Origin: Maribacter arcticus
GTDB lineage: Bacteria > Bacteroidota > Bacteroidia > Flavobacteriales > Flavobacteriaceae
DNA length: 64,000 nucleotides
Direction of reading: 5' to 3'
NCBI RefSeq assembly: GCF_900167935.1
Contig: NZ_FUYL01000011.1
Span: 124,001 to 188,000 of the forward strand
The number at the start of each line of letters is the position of its first letter. Positions within the stretch are counted from its first letter, which is position 1. Below, piece by piece: positions 16,221 to 25,711 of the stretch. The translations under genes and the position numbers were made by a program. The notes beneath the pieces are model-generated. The model ran no database searches. It was given only the letters and a program-made list of their open reading frames with translations, and was not told the DNA's origin.

Positions 16221-18113
16221 ATGGTCGAAGTGAGTAGGAAATACGTTTTTGATTTTGATAGTACGTTAACTAGGGTAGAGGCCTTAGATGTGCTTGCGGA
16301 AATGACCTTAAAAGGAAAGTCAGACAAAGATGAAATTATAAAGGAAATTCAAAAAATCACTAATCTAGGTATAGATGGGGATATTTCTTTTACCGAATCT
16401 TTAGAACGCAGAATTAAACTTTTACATGCCAAGAAAGATGATTTAGAAGGCCTTGTAAAAGAACTTCGAAGTAAAATATCGAAGTCTATAGAATCTAATA
16501 AAGAATTCTTTGAGAAATACGCTGATGATATTTATGTAATATCTTGTGGTTTTAAAGAATTTATAGATCCAATAGTTAAAGAATATAATATTCCATCGGA
16601 TCGCGTGTATGCAAATACATTTAAGTTCGACCAAGAAGGAAATATCATCGGTTTCGATGAGAATAATGTATTATCTCAGCATAATGGCAAGATTGATTGT
16701 CTTAGGCAAATGGACTTGGATGGAGAGGTTCAAGTAATAGGAGATGGTTACAGTGATTATGTAATGCGCGAAGCAGGTATAGCACATAAGTTTTTTGCTT
16801 ATACTGAAAACGTGCATAGAGAAAAAGCCGCAAATAATGCGGATTATGTTACACCAAGTTTAGATGAATTTTTATTTGTGAACAAGTTGCCAAGAAATAT
16901 CTCGTACCCGAAAAATAGGATTAAGGTCCTACTATTAGAAAACGTGCACACCGCTGCATTTGAAAATCTTTCTGAAGATGGGTTTTCCGTTGAATTAATA
17001 AAGAACAGTTTGTCTGAAGATGAGCTAATTGAAAAAATAAAAGGCGTACACGTTTTAGGTATACGTTCAAAAACACAAGTAACACAAAAGGTTTTGGACG
17101 CTGCCGACAAACTTTTAGTAGTAGGTGCATTCTGTATTGGAACAACTCAGATTGATTTGGAGAATGCTAAGAAAAAAGGCGTTGTAGTTTTTAATGCGCC
17201 TTACAGCAATACAAGATCAGTTGTAGAATTGGCGATAGGTGAGATTATTATGCTTATGCGTAGTGTATTTGACCGTAGCAGGGAGATTCACGAAGGTCAA
17301 TGGCAAAAAACAGCTGCAGGATCACGTGAGGTGCGTGGTAAAAATTTAGGTATAGTTGGTTATGGTAATATTGGTAAGCAATTATCTGTATTGGCTGAAG
17401 CTATGGGTATGCGAGTATATTATTATGATGTCGATGATAAATTGGCACTAGGTAATGCGGTAAAATGTGGCACACTAGAAGATTTATTGAACGTTTCAGA
17501 TGTAGTTACTTTACACATCGATGATAATAAAGCAAATAAGAACTTTATTGGTAATCGTGAAATAAATCAAATGAAAAAGGGTGCTATGCTAATTAACCTT
17601 TCAAGAGGTTTTGTGGTTGATATAGAAGCACTTGCTGAAGGTTTAAAAAGCGGACATATTGGTGGCGCAGCAATTGATGTATATCCTGATGAGCCTGCAA
17701 GTAATGGAGAGTTTCATACTAAATTACAAGGGTTCGCTAATGTGATTTTGACACCACACGTCGGTGGTAGTACAGAAGAAGCACAACGTGATATCGCAGA
17801 CTTTGTTCCGAATAAGATTATGGACTATATCAACACTGGTAATACTGTTGATGCTGTGAACTTCCCGAATATTCGTTTGCCGAAGCAGAATAAAGCCCAC
17901 CGTTTTCTTCATATTCATAAAAACGTTCCTGGTATTATGGCTAAAATCAATAAGGTTTTGGCAGAGTACGAGTTAAATATATCAAGTCAATATCTTTCTA
18001 CTGATAATGAAGTTGGTTATGTAATTACGGACTTGGATAAAGAGTATAATAAAGATGTTTTAAAAGCTTTGAAAAAGGTAGAAAACACTATTAAGTTTAG
18101 AGTATTGTACTAG
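16221..18113 (+). CDS. serA: fused phosphoserine phosphatase-phosphoglycerate dehydrogenase
   Basis: The 630-residue protein has two enzymes of serine synthesis. Residues 1-225 are a SerB-like HAD phosphatase with DFDST at 11-15, the following Glu (RVEALDVLAE) and GDGYSDY near 173. Residues from about 232 are 3-phosphoglycerate dehydrogenase: VGAFCIGTTQIDL, the NAD-binding GYGNIGK near 380, NLSRGFVVD, and TPHVGGSTEEAQ with the catalytic His. A C-terminal ACT domain (about 555-630) suggests feedback control by serine. The fusion would carry out the first and third steps of the pathway. Confidence 0.93.
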   Translation: MVEVSRKYVFDFDSTLTRVEALDVLAEMTLKGKSDKDEIIKEIQKITNLGIDGDISFTESLERRIKLLHAKKDDLEGLVKELRSKISKSIESNKEFFEKYADDIYVISCGFKEFIDPIVKEYNIPSDRVYANTFKFDQEGNIIGFDENNVLSQHNGKIDCLRQMDLDGEVQVIGDGYSDYVMREAGIAHKFFAYTENVHREKAANNADYVTPSLDEFLFVNKLPRNISYPKNRIKVLLLENVHTAAFENLSEDGFSVELIKNSLSEDELIEKIKGVHVLGIRSKTQVTQKVLDAADKLLVVGAFCIGTTQIDLENAKKKGVVVFNAPYSNTRSVVELAIGEIIMLMRSVFDRSREIHEGQWQKTAAGSREVRGKNLGIVGYGNIGKQLSVLAEAMGMRVYYYDVDDKLALGNAVKCGTLEDLLNVSDVVTLHIDDNKANKNFIGNREINQMKKGAMLINLSRGFVVDIEALAEGLKSGHIGGAAIDVYPDEPASNGEFHTKLQGFANVILTPHVGGSTEEAQRDIADFVPNKIMDYINTGNTVDAVNFPNIRLPKQNKAHRFLHIHKNVPGIMAKINKVLAEYELNISSQYLSTDNEVGYVITDLDKEYNKDVLKALKKVENTIKFRVLY

Positions 18114-18274
18114 TAGTGTTTTTTTAGAAAATCTCGATTCAAAAATTAGGTCTTAAATACTTTAGAGTTTGCAACTAGACTAGTGTTATTTGTGCGTACG
18201 CAATGGTTTAAGTTGTAATCACAACATTAGTCTTTTTGCTTCTAATTATAATTGTATTTTCGATATTGTAGGAA

Positions 18275-19096
18275 ATGTCTTTAATAATGTTAGAAGCTTT
18301 TTTGAAAAAAATTAAGGGTTTTAATAACTATTACTTGTTAGTTATTACGGTTATAGTGTTGACCATTGCAATACAATCTATCATTCAATTTTCTTTAGCC
18401 CAACAAAGGCACGATGCTCTAAGAATTAATATTGCCGGTAGACAGCGAATGTTTTCTCAAATGATTGTCAAATATATATATCAATGTAGATATTCAACAT
18501 GTGACTATGGTAAAATGCGATTGGTGCTTAATAAGTTAGCTTCAACAAATGATGCATTACAAGAAGGCAATGAAGTAATGGGTTTAGAGCCTTTAGATGA
18601 TGAAATTATTCAGCGAAATTTCATCAAATTACAACCACATTTAAATTATATTCTGTCAAGTTTAGACAATTTCAATACCTTAGATAAGGTCTCTATAGAG
18701 AATTTGACTACCGAGGCTGATGAGTATCTATTGATTATGGATGTTATTGTAAATCAGTTTCAAAAAGCATCTGAGGAGAACATCAAAGCATTAATGATTA
18801 TTGAATTAGAACTTGCTGTATTTTCTTTAGTAATACTTATTCTAGAAATATTCTTCTTTATAAATCCTTCCATAAAAAAAATAACAAGTCAGAATAAAAA
18901 GTTAAAAGAGATTTCTTGGCATCAAACCCACGCATTCAATTCTCATATGGCTAATATTAAAAACTTTCATCGTGTGTTAGGAATAGAGAAAAATGTTGAA
19001 CATAAAGAAGAGATGATAACCTTTTTGATGGAAGAGCTCAATGAATTAGAGCAAGTTTCGAACAATATGGTTAAATCTTTAGAAAAGGAACAATAA
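18275..19096 (+). CDS. membrane sensor with PilJ-type N domain and orphan kinase-like DHp helices
   Basis: The 273-residue product has membrane helices near residues 18-42 and 170-195. The sensor between them starts RINIAGRQRMFSQMIVKYIY, the pattern of PilJ/NarX-type input domains. After the second helix comes a helical hairpin, LKEISWHQTHAFNSHMANI then MEELNELEQVSNNMVKSL, which resembles the dimerisation/phosphoacceptor domain of Bacteroidetes histidine kinases, with His near 218. No ATP-binding domain follows and the stop is close behind. It may dimerise or accept phosphate from another kinase. Whether the His is active is unknown. Confidence 0.7.
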   Translation: MSLIMLEAFLKKIKGFNNYYLLVITVIVLTIAIQSIIQFSLAQQRHDALRINIAGRQRMFSQMIVKYIYQCRYSTCDYGKMRLVLNKLASTNDALQEGNEVMGLEPLDDEIIQRNFIKLQPHLNYILSSLDNFNTLDKVSIENLTTEADEYLLIMDVIVNQFQKASEENIKALMIIELELAVFSLVILILEIFFFINPSIKKITSQNKKLKEISWHQTHAFNSHMANIKNFHRVLGIEKNVEHKEEMITFLMEELNELEQVSNNMVKSLEKEQ

Positions 19097-19124
19097 TAGT
19101 AATTAGGCCTATTCTAAAATAATT

Positions 19125-19598
19125 TTAATTGTGATGGTATGGCTCGTTTTTTAGTATGGTGTACCCTCTATAAATCTGTTCTGTTATAAATAATCGTACC
19201 ATTTGATGTGAAAAAGTCATTTTAGAAAGACTTATTTTTCCTGAAGCCTTATTGTATACTTCATTACTAAAACCATAAGGTCCGCCAATTAAGAAAACTA
19301 ATTGTTTAATTCCAGAATTCATTTTCTTTTGAAGATATTGCGAGAATTCTATTGAAGTATACTGTTTTCCCTTTTCATCAAAAAGAATTAAAGCATCTGT
19401 TGGTGATAATTTTTTAAGGATTAGTTCACCTTCCTTATTTTTTTGCTGTTCCTCAGATAGATTTTTGGTTTTCCTTAAATCAGGAATTATCTCAATTTCA
19501 AAATTAATATAATGTTGCAATCGTTTTTGATAAACGTCAATAAGCTCTTGTAGTTCAGAACTATCTGTTTTGCCAATGGCTAAAAGTTTTATAGTCAT
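19125..19598 (-). CDS. rlmH: 23S rRNA pseudouridine-1915 N3-methyltransferase
   Basis: The 157-residue SPOUT enzyme has the family length and blocks: LLAIGKT at the N terminus, DALILFDEKGKQYTS, LVFLIGGPYGFS near 102-113, LSKMTFSHQMVRLFITEQIY and the C-terminal PYHHN. It methylates the pseudouridine in helix 69 of the ribosome using SAM. A TACTTTTG box only five bases before the ATG suggests a leaderless transcript. The gene is convergent with the sensor gene. Confidence 0.96.
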   Translation of the reverse strand: MTIKLLAIGKTDSSELQELIDVYQKRLQHYINFEIEIIPDLRKTKNLSEEQQKNKEGELILKKLSPTDALILFDEKGKQYTSIEFSQYLQKKMNSGIKQLVFLIGGPYGFSNEVYNKASGKISLSKMTFSHQMVRLFITEQIYRGYTILKNEPYHHN

Positions 19599-19602
19599 AT
19601 TT

Positions 19603-19610
19603 CAAAAGTA
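19603..19610 (-). promoter_or_regulatory. -7 box of rlmH, predicting a leaderless mRNA
   Basis: The minus strand reads TACTTTTG, an exact TAnnTTTG match, ending four bases before the ATG. Transcription would start at or next to the start codon. Confidence 0.4.
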
Positions 19611-19664
19611 AATCAATTTCGCAAATGTCTTTGTAATTTAGCAATACAATAGATTCTATAGAAT

Positions 19665-20522
19665 ATGATTTCAGAAGAACAGTTTAAAGAAGAGATTACA
19701 TTAATCATAGCAAATGCCGTTCGTGAAGATGTTGGTGATGGTGACCACAGCTCCTTGGCATGTATACCAGATACTGCCGTCGGTAAAGCAAAATTGTTGG
19801 TAAAAGATGAAGGTATTATTGCTGGGGTAGATTTTGCTGAATTAGTATTTTATTTTGTAGATCCCAACTTAAAAATTGATGTTCTTATAAAAGATGGTTC
19901 TCCAGTAAATCATGGTGATATAGTTTTTTATGTAGAAGGTAGTTCTCAAAGTATTTTAAAAGCAGAACGTTTAGTTTTAAATGCTATGCAGCGCATGAGT
20001 GCAATAGCTGCAAAAACAAATATGTTTGTGAATTTGCTAGAAGGCACCGGTACAAAAATTTTAGACACTCGTAAAACAACACCAGGTATTAGAGCTTTAG
20101 AAAAATGGGCAGTGAAAATTGGAGGAGGTGAAAATCATAGATTCGCTCTCTATGATATGATTATGCTAAAGGATAATCATATTGATTTTGCAGGCGGAAT
20201 AACAAAAGCAATTGATAAGACTAAAGATTACTTGAAAGAAACCGGAAGGGATTTAAAGATTATTGTTGAGGCAAGAAATTTAGAGGAGATAAAAGAAATT
20301 TTAAAATCTGATGGAGTTTACCGTATTTTAATTGATAACTTCGATTATAATGATACGAAGGAAGCTGTTAGGTTAATAGGGGATACCTGCCTCACAGAAT
20401 CATCAGGTGGTATTAATGAAAAGACAATAAGGGAATATGCAAATTGCGGGGTGAACTATATATCATCTGGTGCATTAACACATTCTGTTTACAATATGGA
20501 TTTGAGTTTAAAAGCAGTGTAG
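19665..20522 (+). CDS. nadC: nicotinate-nucleotide pyrophosphorylase (carboxylating)
   Basis: The 285-residue product carries out quinolinate + PRPP to nicotinate mononucleotide in de novo NAD synthesis. Typical blocks are VREDVGDGDHSS near residue 17, LVLNAMQRMSAIA near 105, DTRKTTPGIRALEKWAV near 134-150 with GGGENHR, LKDNHI near 168 and SSGGINEKTI near 247. It is directly followed, with no gap, by the BrkB-like gene, so the run nadC-brkB-DUF2147-priA is probably one operon. Confidence 0.96.
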   Translation: MISEEQFKEEITLIIANAVREDVGDGDHSSLACIPDTAVGKAKLLVKDEGIIAGVDFAELVFYFVDPNLKIDVLIKDGSPVNHGDIVFYVEGSSQSILKAERLVLNAMQRMSAIAAKTNMFVNLLEGTGTKILDTRKTTPGIRALEKWAVKIGGGENHRFALYDMIMLKDNHIDFAGGITKAIDKTKDYLKETGRDLKIIVEARNLEEIKEILKSDGVYRILIDNFDYNDTKEAVRLIGDTCLTESSGGINEKTIREYANCGVNYISSGALTHSVYNMDLSLKAV

Positions 20523-21491
20523 ATGTCATTAGAGGTTGAGGAAAAGCTAGAAAAAATCCCCATAATAAATTGGGGTGTCAGGCTTTTGAAAAAGGTCAAA
20601 TTACCTGGTCTTGAGGGACTTTCGGTATATGATCTGTTAGAGATGTATGTGTTTGGTATTTTAAGAGGTACATTATCCACGCGAGCTAGTGCCATTGCTT
20701 TTAGCTTGTTTATGGCGTTATTTCCGCTATTAATATTCATGGTTACGTTGGTGCCTTTTTTGGTATCTTATATTAGTATTGAGCATGGTGATTTTGATGT
20801 TCAGTTTCGCTTGTTCTTAGAATCTTTTTTACCCAGTGCAACTGGTGATTATTTCGGTGAGGTATTTCAGCAAATAAAAGACCAAAAAAGTGGGGGATTA
20901 CTATCATCGGCCTTTATACTTTCCATTTTTTTAATGGCTAATGGCGTACATTCTATTTTTGGGGGGTTTGAGACGTCTTATCATATTGAATTGACTCGCA
21001 ATTTTTTTAAGCAATATTTATACGCTTTAATGGTAGGCCTCATTTTGGCGATTTTAATTATTTTAGGATTTGTAGCTTTTATATATTTTCAGTTTTATGT
21101 TCTAGGTTATCTTTCGGAGTTTGCAGCCAAACAGGGCGGATATGTGTTGGAGGAGGAAGAAGTGGTAGGAGTTCAAATTGCCAAAGTACTTTTTTTTATA
21201 ATTCTTTCTTACTTTACGACTGCAATTTTGTATTATTCAGGAACAAGGGAAGGAAAGCAAGCCAGTTTCTTTTCTATAGGGGCATTGATGACCACTATTT
21301 TATTTTTGATAACATCTTATCTTTTTGGGATTTATGTTGAAAAATTTGCTCGGTATAATGAATTATACGGTGCTCTTGGAGGATTATTGATATTAATGGT
21401 TTACATCTGGTTAAATTCTAATATATTGCTACTTGGGTTCGAGTTAAATGCATCCTTAAATACCTTAAGAAAAATCACTAAAAAAGAATGA
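20523..21491 (+). CDS. YihY/BrkB-family inner-membrane protein
   Basis: The 322-residue product has a cytoplasmic N terminus, then six membrane helices. The family pattern RASAIAFSLFMALFPLLIF appears near residues 55-75, and LYGALGGLLILMVYIWLNSNILLLG near the C terminus. The family was once labelled ribonuclease BN, wrongly. Its transport or structural role is unknown. It begins right after the nadC stop and its stop overlaps the next start by four bases. Confidence 0.9.
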   Translation: MSLEVEEKLEKIPIINWGVRLLKKVKLPGLEGLSVYDLLEMYVFGILRGTLSTRASAIAFSLFMALFPLLIFMVTLVPFLVSYISIEHGDFDVQFRLFLESFLPSATGDYFGEVFQQIKDQKSGGLLSSAFILSIFLMANGVHSIFGGFETSYHIELTRNFFKQYLYALMVGLILAILIILGFVAFIYFQFYVLGYLSEFAAKQGGYVLEEEEVVGVQIAKVLFFIILSYFTTAILYYSGTREGKQASFFSIGALMTTILFLITSYLFGIYVEKFARYNELYGALGGLLILMVYIWLNSNILLLGFELNASLNTLRKITKKE

Positions 21492-21928
21492 TAAATCAAA
21501 CCGTTCAATTAAGTATTCTACTTTTTCTTTTGCTGTCTATGAATGTTTCTGCACAATCCGTTTTTGGAAAGTGGAAAACCATTGACGACCGCACTGGTTT
21601 GCCAAAAGGCGTCATTGAAATTTATAAGAAAGATGGCTTAATGTATGGTAAGGTGGTTAAAATTTTAGAAGAAGGAATGGATGGTGTAACCTGTGCAAAA
21701 TGTGATGGAGAATTAAAGGATAAGCCTGTTGAAGGCATGGAGATAATTACTGCAGGTAGAAAACACGAAGATGGTGAATGGAAAGGGAAAAGATTGTTTG
21801 ACCCACAACAAGCGATGACGTTTAGATTCAAAATATGGTTGAACCCAGATAATCAAAATGAATTAAAAGTAAGAGGATATTTAGCATTCATCTTCAGAAC
21901 CCAGACTTGGTTGCGAGTGGAAGGATAG
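21488..21928 (+). CDS. DUF2147 secreted protein
   Basis: The 146-residue product has a signal peptide (QLSILLFLLLSMNVSAQ) and a DUF2147 beta domain: VFGKWKTIDDRTGLPKGVI, a CAKC pair near residue 63, WKGKRLFDPQQAMTFRFKIW and the C-terminal GYLAFIFRTQTWLRV. The family is lipocalin-like and of unknown function. The CxxC pair could form a disulfide. Overlap with the brkB-like stop indicates translational coupling. Confidence 0.88.
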   Translation: MINQTVQLSILLFLLLSMNVSAQSVFGKWKTIDDRTGLPKGVIEIYKKDGLMYGKVVKILEEGMDGVTCAKCDGELKDKPVEGMEIITAGRKHEDGEWKGKRLFDPQQAMTFRFKIWLNPDNQNELKVRGYLAFIFRTQTWLRVEG

Positions 21929-21930
21929 TT

Positions 21931-24387
21931 ATGGCAAATTTTATTAATGTAATATTACCAATTCCTCTAGAGCGAAGTTTTACTTACAGTATAACAGAGG
22001 AGGAAGCAACACTGTTGCAGCCAGGCATGCGCGTTGCGGTACCTTTTGGCAAATCAAAAATATATACAGGCATTGTTCATGGTGTTCATCAAAACCCTCC
22101 TGAAGCCTATGAGGCAAAAGAAATTCATCAGCTATTAGATGACTATCCGATTATAAATCCAATACAGCTCAAACACTGGGAATGGATTGCTTCTTATTAT
22201 ATGTGCACATTAGGTGAAGTAGTACGTAGTGCATTACCAAGTGCTTTTTTGTTGGAGAGCGAAACACTAGTTTTACGAAATACAGAATACGAGGTTGATG
22301 AAAATGAACTTTTAGATGACGAGTTTTTGGTGTTTGAAGCCCTTCAGCATCAATCAATATTAAAGGTTCAAGAGGTATCGGCAATTATAGAGCGTAAAAA
22401 CGTTCTACCTATTCTTCAAAGATTATTGGAGAAAAAAATCATAGTTCTTAAAGAAGAGGTTTACGAGCAGTATAGGCCTAAATTAGTTAGGTATGTTAAG
22501 TTAGGTGAAGAATACGGTGCAGATGATAAATTAGAAGAACTTCTAAAATCATTGACAAGAGCTCCTAAGCAAAGTCAAGTTGTGCTTACACTTTTTCAAT
22601 TGCAGGGTAGAAGTCAAAAACCTATAAAAATTTCAGAATTAGAGAAGGCAAGTAATACATCTAAAGCAGTAATAAAGTCATTGGTCGATAAAGGAATCTT
22701 AGAAGAATATTTTATCAAAACTGACCGCATCAATTATGATGGAAGTTCTGATGAATCTGAAACCAAAGATTTAAATGAATATCAGAAATCTGCTTTGATA
22801 GATATTAAAGCTGCTTTTAAGGAAAAGAAGGTAACGCTATTAAAAGGAGTTACATCGTCTGGGAAGACCGAAGTATATGTAAAGTTGATTGAAGAATGCT
22901 TAGAAAAGGGCTTACAAGCACTTTATTTACTTCCTGAAATTGCATTGACCACACAATTAATCAGTCGGTTGCAAGAATATTTTGGTGAGAAAATAGCAGT
23001 TTATCATTCTAAGTATAATGTTCAAGAACGTGTAGAGGTTTGGCAAAATGTTTTGCAATCTAAACAAAAGGCACAGTTGGTAATTGGTGCGCGTTCAGCA
23101 ATGTACTTACCCTTTGGTAAATTGGGTTTAGTTATTGTTGATGAGGAACACGAAAGCTCTTTCAAGCAATTTGATCCAGCACCTAGATATCATGCAAGAG
23201 ATGCTGCTATTGTTTTAGGTAATTTACATAATGCCAATGTGTTATTAGGCTCAGCAACACCAAGTGTTGAGACGTATAATAATGCTAAAACCGGTAAATA
23301 CGGTTATACGGAAATTACTAGACGATACGGTAATGTTTTGATGCCAGAGATTGAGTTGGTTGATATAAAAGAGGCTACACGTAAAAAAAGAATGAAAGGG
23401 CATTTTTCCGAAAGGCTTTTATTGGAGATGCAAGAAACACTTATAGAAGGCAATCAAATAATACTGTTTCAGAATAGAAGAGGATTTGCACCTTTATTAG
23501 AATGTTTAACCTGTGGGCATACGCCTCAATGTCCAAATTGCGATGTCAGCCTTACCTATCATCAATTTAAAAATCAATTACGTTGTCATTATTGTGGTCA
23601 CCATACTGCATTGCCCGAAAGTTGTTTTGCCTGTGGTAGTCCTGATTTAGACACAAAAGGATTTGGTACTGAACAAATAGAGAAAGAAGTAAAAGGATTG
23701 TTCCCAGATGCAAAAGTGGGTCGGATGGATTTGGATACAACACGCGGTAAGCATGGTTATGAAAAGATAATTACTGCATTTGAGCAACAAGAACTTGATA
23801 TTTTAGTAGGAACACAAATGTTGACCAAAGGCCTAGACTTTAGAAATGTGAATTTAGTAGGGGTAATGAACGCAGACTCACTGTTGAATTTTCCAGATTA
23901 TCGAGCTCACGAAAGAACATATCAGTTATTGACCCAAGTATCGGGAAGGGCAGGGCGTACTAAAAAAAGAGGGAAAGTTATTATACAGACTTATAATCCA
24001 TATCATCAAATTTTAAAACAGGTAACTACAAGTGATTATGAGGGTATGTATACAGAACAGTTATATGAACGAGAGCAATTTAAGTATCCGCCTGTAAACA
24101 GAATTATCAAGGTTACCTTCAAACATAAAAATTATAATGTTCTAAATGAAGCGGCAGATTGGTTTGCAGGGGCATTACGTTCTAATTTCGGAGGCACTGT
24201 ATTAGGTCCGGAATATCCACCGGTAGCTCGAATTCGAAATCAGTATTTGAAGCATCTCGTGGTTAAGGTTCAAAAAGTGCAATCTTTAGCTCAAACTAAA
24301 GCCAACATTCGACGTATAGAGAAATCATTTAAAGCGGTAGCAATGTATAGAAGTGTTAGAGTTATTTATAACGTAGACCATATATAA
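21931..24387 (+). CDS. priA: primosomal replication restart helicase PriA
   Basis: The 818-residue protein restarts stalled forks by binding D-loops and loading the replicative helicase. An N-terminal DNA-binding domain (ITEEEATLLQPGMRVAVPFG) precedes the helicase core with Walker A GVTSSGKTE near 306, DEEHESSFKQ near 404 and GSATPSVE. A zinc-binding cluster (CLTCGHTPQCPNC, CHYCGHH, CFACGS) sits near 526-572. I prefer the ATG at 21931 over the earlier in-frame GTG at 21907, which lies inside the DUF2147 gene. A terminator follows the stop. Confidence 0.95.
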   Translation: MANFINVILPIPLERSFTYSITEEEATLLQPGMRVAVPFGKSKIYTGIVHGVHQNPPEAYEAKEIHQLLDDYPIINPIQLKHWEWIASYYMCTLGEVVRSALPSAFLLESETLVLRNTEYEVDENELLDDEFLVFEALQHQSILKVQEVSAIIERKNVLPILQRLLEKKIIVLKEEVYEQYRPKLVRYVKLGEEYGADDKLEELLKSLTRAPKQSQVVLTLFQLQGRSQKPIKISELEKASNTSKAVIKSLVDKGILEEYFIKTDRINYDGSSDESETKDLNEYQKSALIDIKAAFKEKKVTLLKGVTSSGKTEVYVKLIEECLEKGLQALYLLPEIALTTQLISRLQEYFGEKIAVYHSKYNVQERVEVWQNVLQSKQKAQLVIGARSAMYLPFGKLGLVIVDEEHESSFKQFDPAPRYHARDAAIVLGNLHNANVLLGSATPSVETYNNAKTGKYGYTEITRRYGNVLMPEIELVDIKEATRKKRMKGHFSERLLLEMQETLIEGNQIILFQNRRGFAPLLECLTCGHTPQCPNCDVSLTYHQFKNQLRCHYCGHHTALPESCFACGSPDLDTKGFGTEQIEKEVKGLFPDAKVGRMDLDTTRGKHGYEKIITAFEQQELDILVGTQMLTKGLDFRNVNLVGVMNADSLLNFPDYRAHERTYQLLTQVSGRAGRTKKRGKVIIQTYNPYHQILKQVTTSDYEGMYTEQLYEREQFKYPPVNRIIKVTFKHKNYNVLNEAADWFAGALRSNFGGTVLGPEYPPVARIRNQYLKHLVVKVQKVQSLAQTKANIRRIEKSFKAVAMYRSVRVIYNVDHI

Positions 24388-24388
24388 T

Positions 24389-24418
24389 AAAAAAGACCGC
24401 TAATTAGCGGTCTTTTTT
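24389..24418. terminator. bidirectional terminator after priA
   Basis: The stem AAAAAAGACCGCTAAT with its complement ATTAGCGGTCTTTTTT forms a near-perfect palindrome. It can end priA (+) and the LytTR regulator (-). Confidence 0.88.
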
Positions 24419-24440
24419 GAAAGTAAAATTATATCATATA

Positions 24441-25133
24441 TTATACGTTACTAAGCGCTTCGGCAAGTTCTGTCTTTTTATTTCTACTTAATGGTATAGA
24501 TCTACCACTAACTTCAACATTTTTACTGTTGAATTTCTCAACCTTCTCAAGGTTAATGATGTAAGATTTATGTATTCTTAAAAACTTATCTTCTGGCAAT
24601 TGCTTTTCAAAAGATTTCATTGTTGATAAGATTACGATATTAGCTTCATCAGTTACTAGTTTTATATAGTCACCAAGTGCTTCAATCCACTTAATATCAT
24701 TTAATATAACCTTTCTTTTCTTAAGGTTACTCTTTACGAAAATATGCTCCTCATCTTCATTTACTCGGTGCAATTGTTCGTAATTAGCAACAGCTCTTTT
24801 AACAGATGCGTCAAAACGTGCCATAGTAATCGGTTTATGTAAATAATCCGTTACATCATAGTCAAATGCTTTGAGTGCATAATCTGGTTTCCCGGTAATC
24901 AAAATTACCTGAGGACTGTTTTCTAATGATTCGAGTAGGTCGAATCCTGTGATAATTGGCATTTCAACATCAAGAAATATAAGATCTATCTCATGGTTCT
25001 TGATTCCATTTTTAGCTTCAATAGCGTTACTGTATTCTGCTACCATAGTTAAATTAGGATGATTGTTTACCAACTTTGCAACGGCCATCCTTTGCATGGA
25101 TGAATCGTCAACGATGATACTTCTTAACTTCAT
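24441..25133 (-). CDS. LytTR-type response regulator
   Basis: The 230-residue product has a receiver domain with the phosphoacceptor Asp in LIFLDVEMP near residue 52, the Thr in LITGK and the Lys in HKPI near 101. A LytTR DNA-binding domain occupies about 130-228 (IKWIEALGDYIKLV, LRIHKSYIINLEKVEKF, IPLSRNKK). Such regulators usually pair with LytS-type kinases, but no kinase gene is adjacent, so the partner is elsewhere. It ends at the priA terminator. Confidence 0.93.
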   Translation of the reverse strand: MKLRSIIVDDSSMQRMAVAKLVNNHPNLTMVAEYSNAIEAKNGIKNHEIDLIFLDVEMPIITGFDLLESLENSPQVILITGKPDYALKAFDYDVTDYLHKPITMARFDASVKRAVANYEQLHRVNEDEEHIFVKSNLKKRKVILNDIKWIEALGDYIKLVTDEANIVILSTMKSFEKQLPEDKFLRIHKSYIINLEKVEKFNSKNVEVSGRSIPLSRNKKTELAEALSNV

Positions 25134-25331
25134 AAGGGCTGATTTGTGGGGTTAAATCATCGACAAATAACCGAAAAAACATGCTGAACTGCAACAAAAG
25201 ATGTGAACAATGCACTGTTGATCGTGTATTTGGTAATGATTATATGATTAAGATTTGGTCTATTTTTCATGTTGTTACCATCTAATAACGAAGAATATTC
25301 GTATTTCTTATAATTATTTTAAAATAATCTC

Positions 25332-25339
25332 TATTTTTG
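25332..25339 (+). promoter_or_regulatory. -7 box of the rpsF operon
   Basis: TATTTTTG matches TAnnTTTG and ends 22 bases before the rpsF ATG. The short predicted leader leaves little space for an RNA regulator. No TTG element is evident upstream. Confidence 0.45.
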
Positions 25340-25361
25340 CACTCCTTAAAACAAATATAAT

Positions 25362-25706
25362 ATGAACCATTACGAAACTGTTTTCATTTTGAATCCCGTT
25401 CTATCAGATGTACAGATAGAGGAAACAGTTAAGAAATTCGAGGATTTCTTAATTAACAATGGCGCCAAAATGGTAGCTAAAGAGAATTGGGGGCTAAAGA
25501 AATTGGCCTATCCAATCCAAAACAAGAAGAGTGGGTTTTACCACTTGTTCGAATTCACTAACACTGGTGAGGTAGTTACACCTTACGAACAGGAGTTTAG
25601 AAGAGATGAACGTGTTATGCGTTTCTTGACCGTTAAATTGGACAAGCACGCTATCTCATGGGCAGAAAGAAGAAGAACAAGAAACAAAAAAACCGCTAAA
25701 GCTTAA
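25362..25706 (+). CDS. rpsF: 30S ribosomal protein S6
   Basis: The 114-residue S6 begins [16 protein letters not shown] and contains [21 protein letters not shown], the core RNA- and S18-binding face. The C terminus is a short basic tail ([12 protein letters not shown]). It leads the rpsF-rpsR-rplI operon, with five bases to rpsR. Confidence 0.97.
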   Translation: MNHYETVFILNPVLSDVQIEETVKKFEDFLINNGAKMVAKENWGLKKLAYPIQNKKSGFYHLFEFTNTGEVVTPYEQEFRRDERVMRFLTVKLDKHAISWAERRRTRNKKTAKA

Positions 25707-25711
25707 GTATT

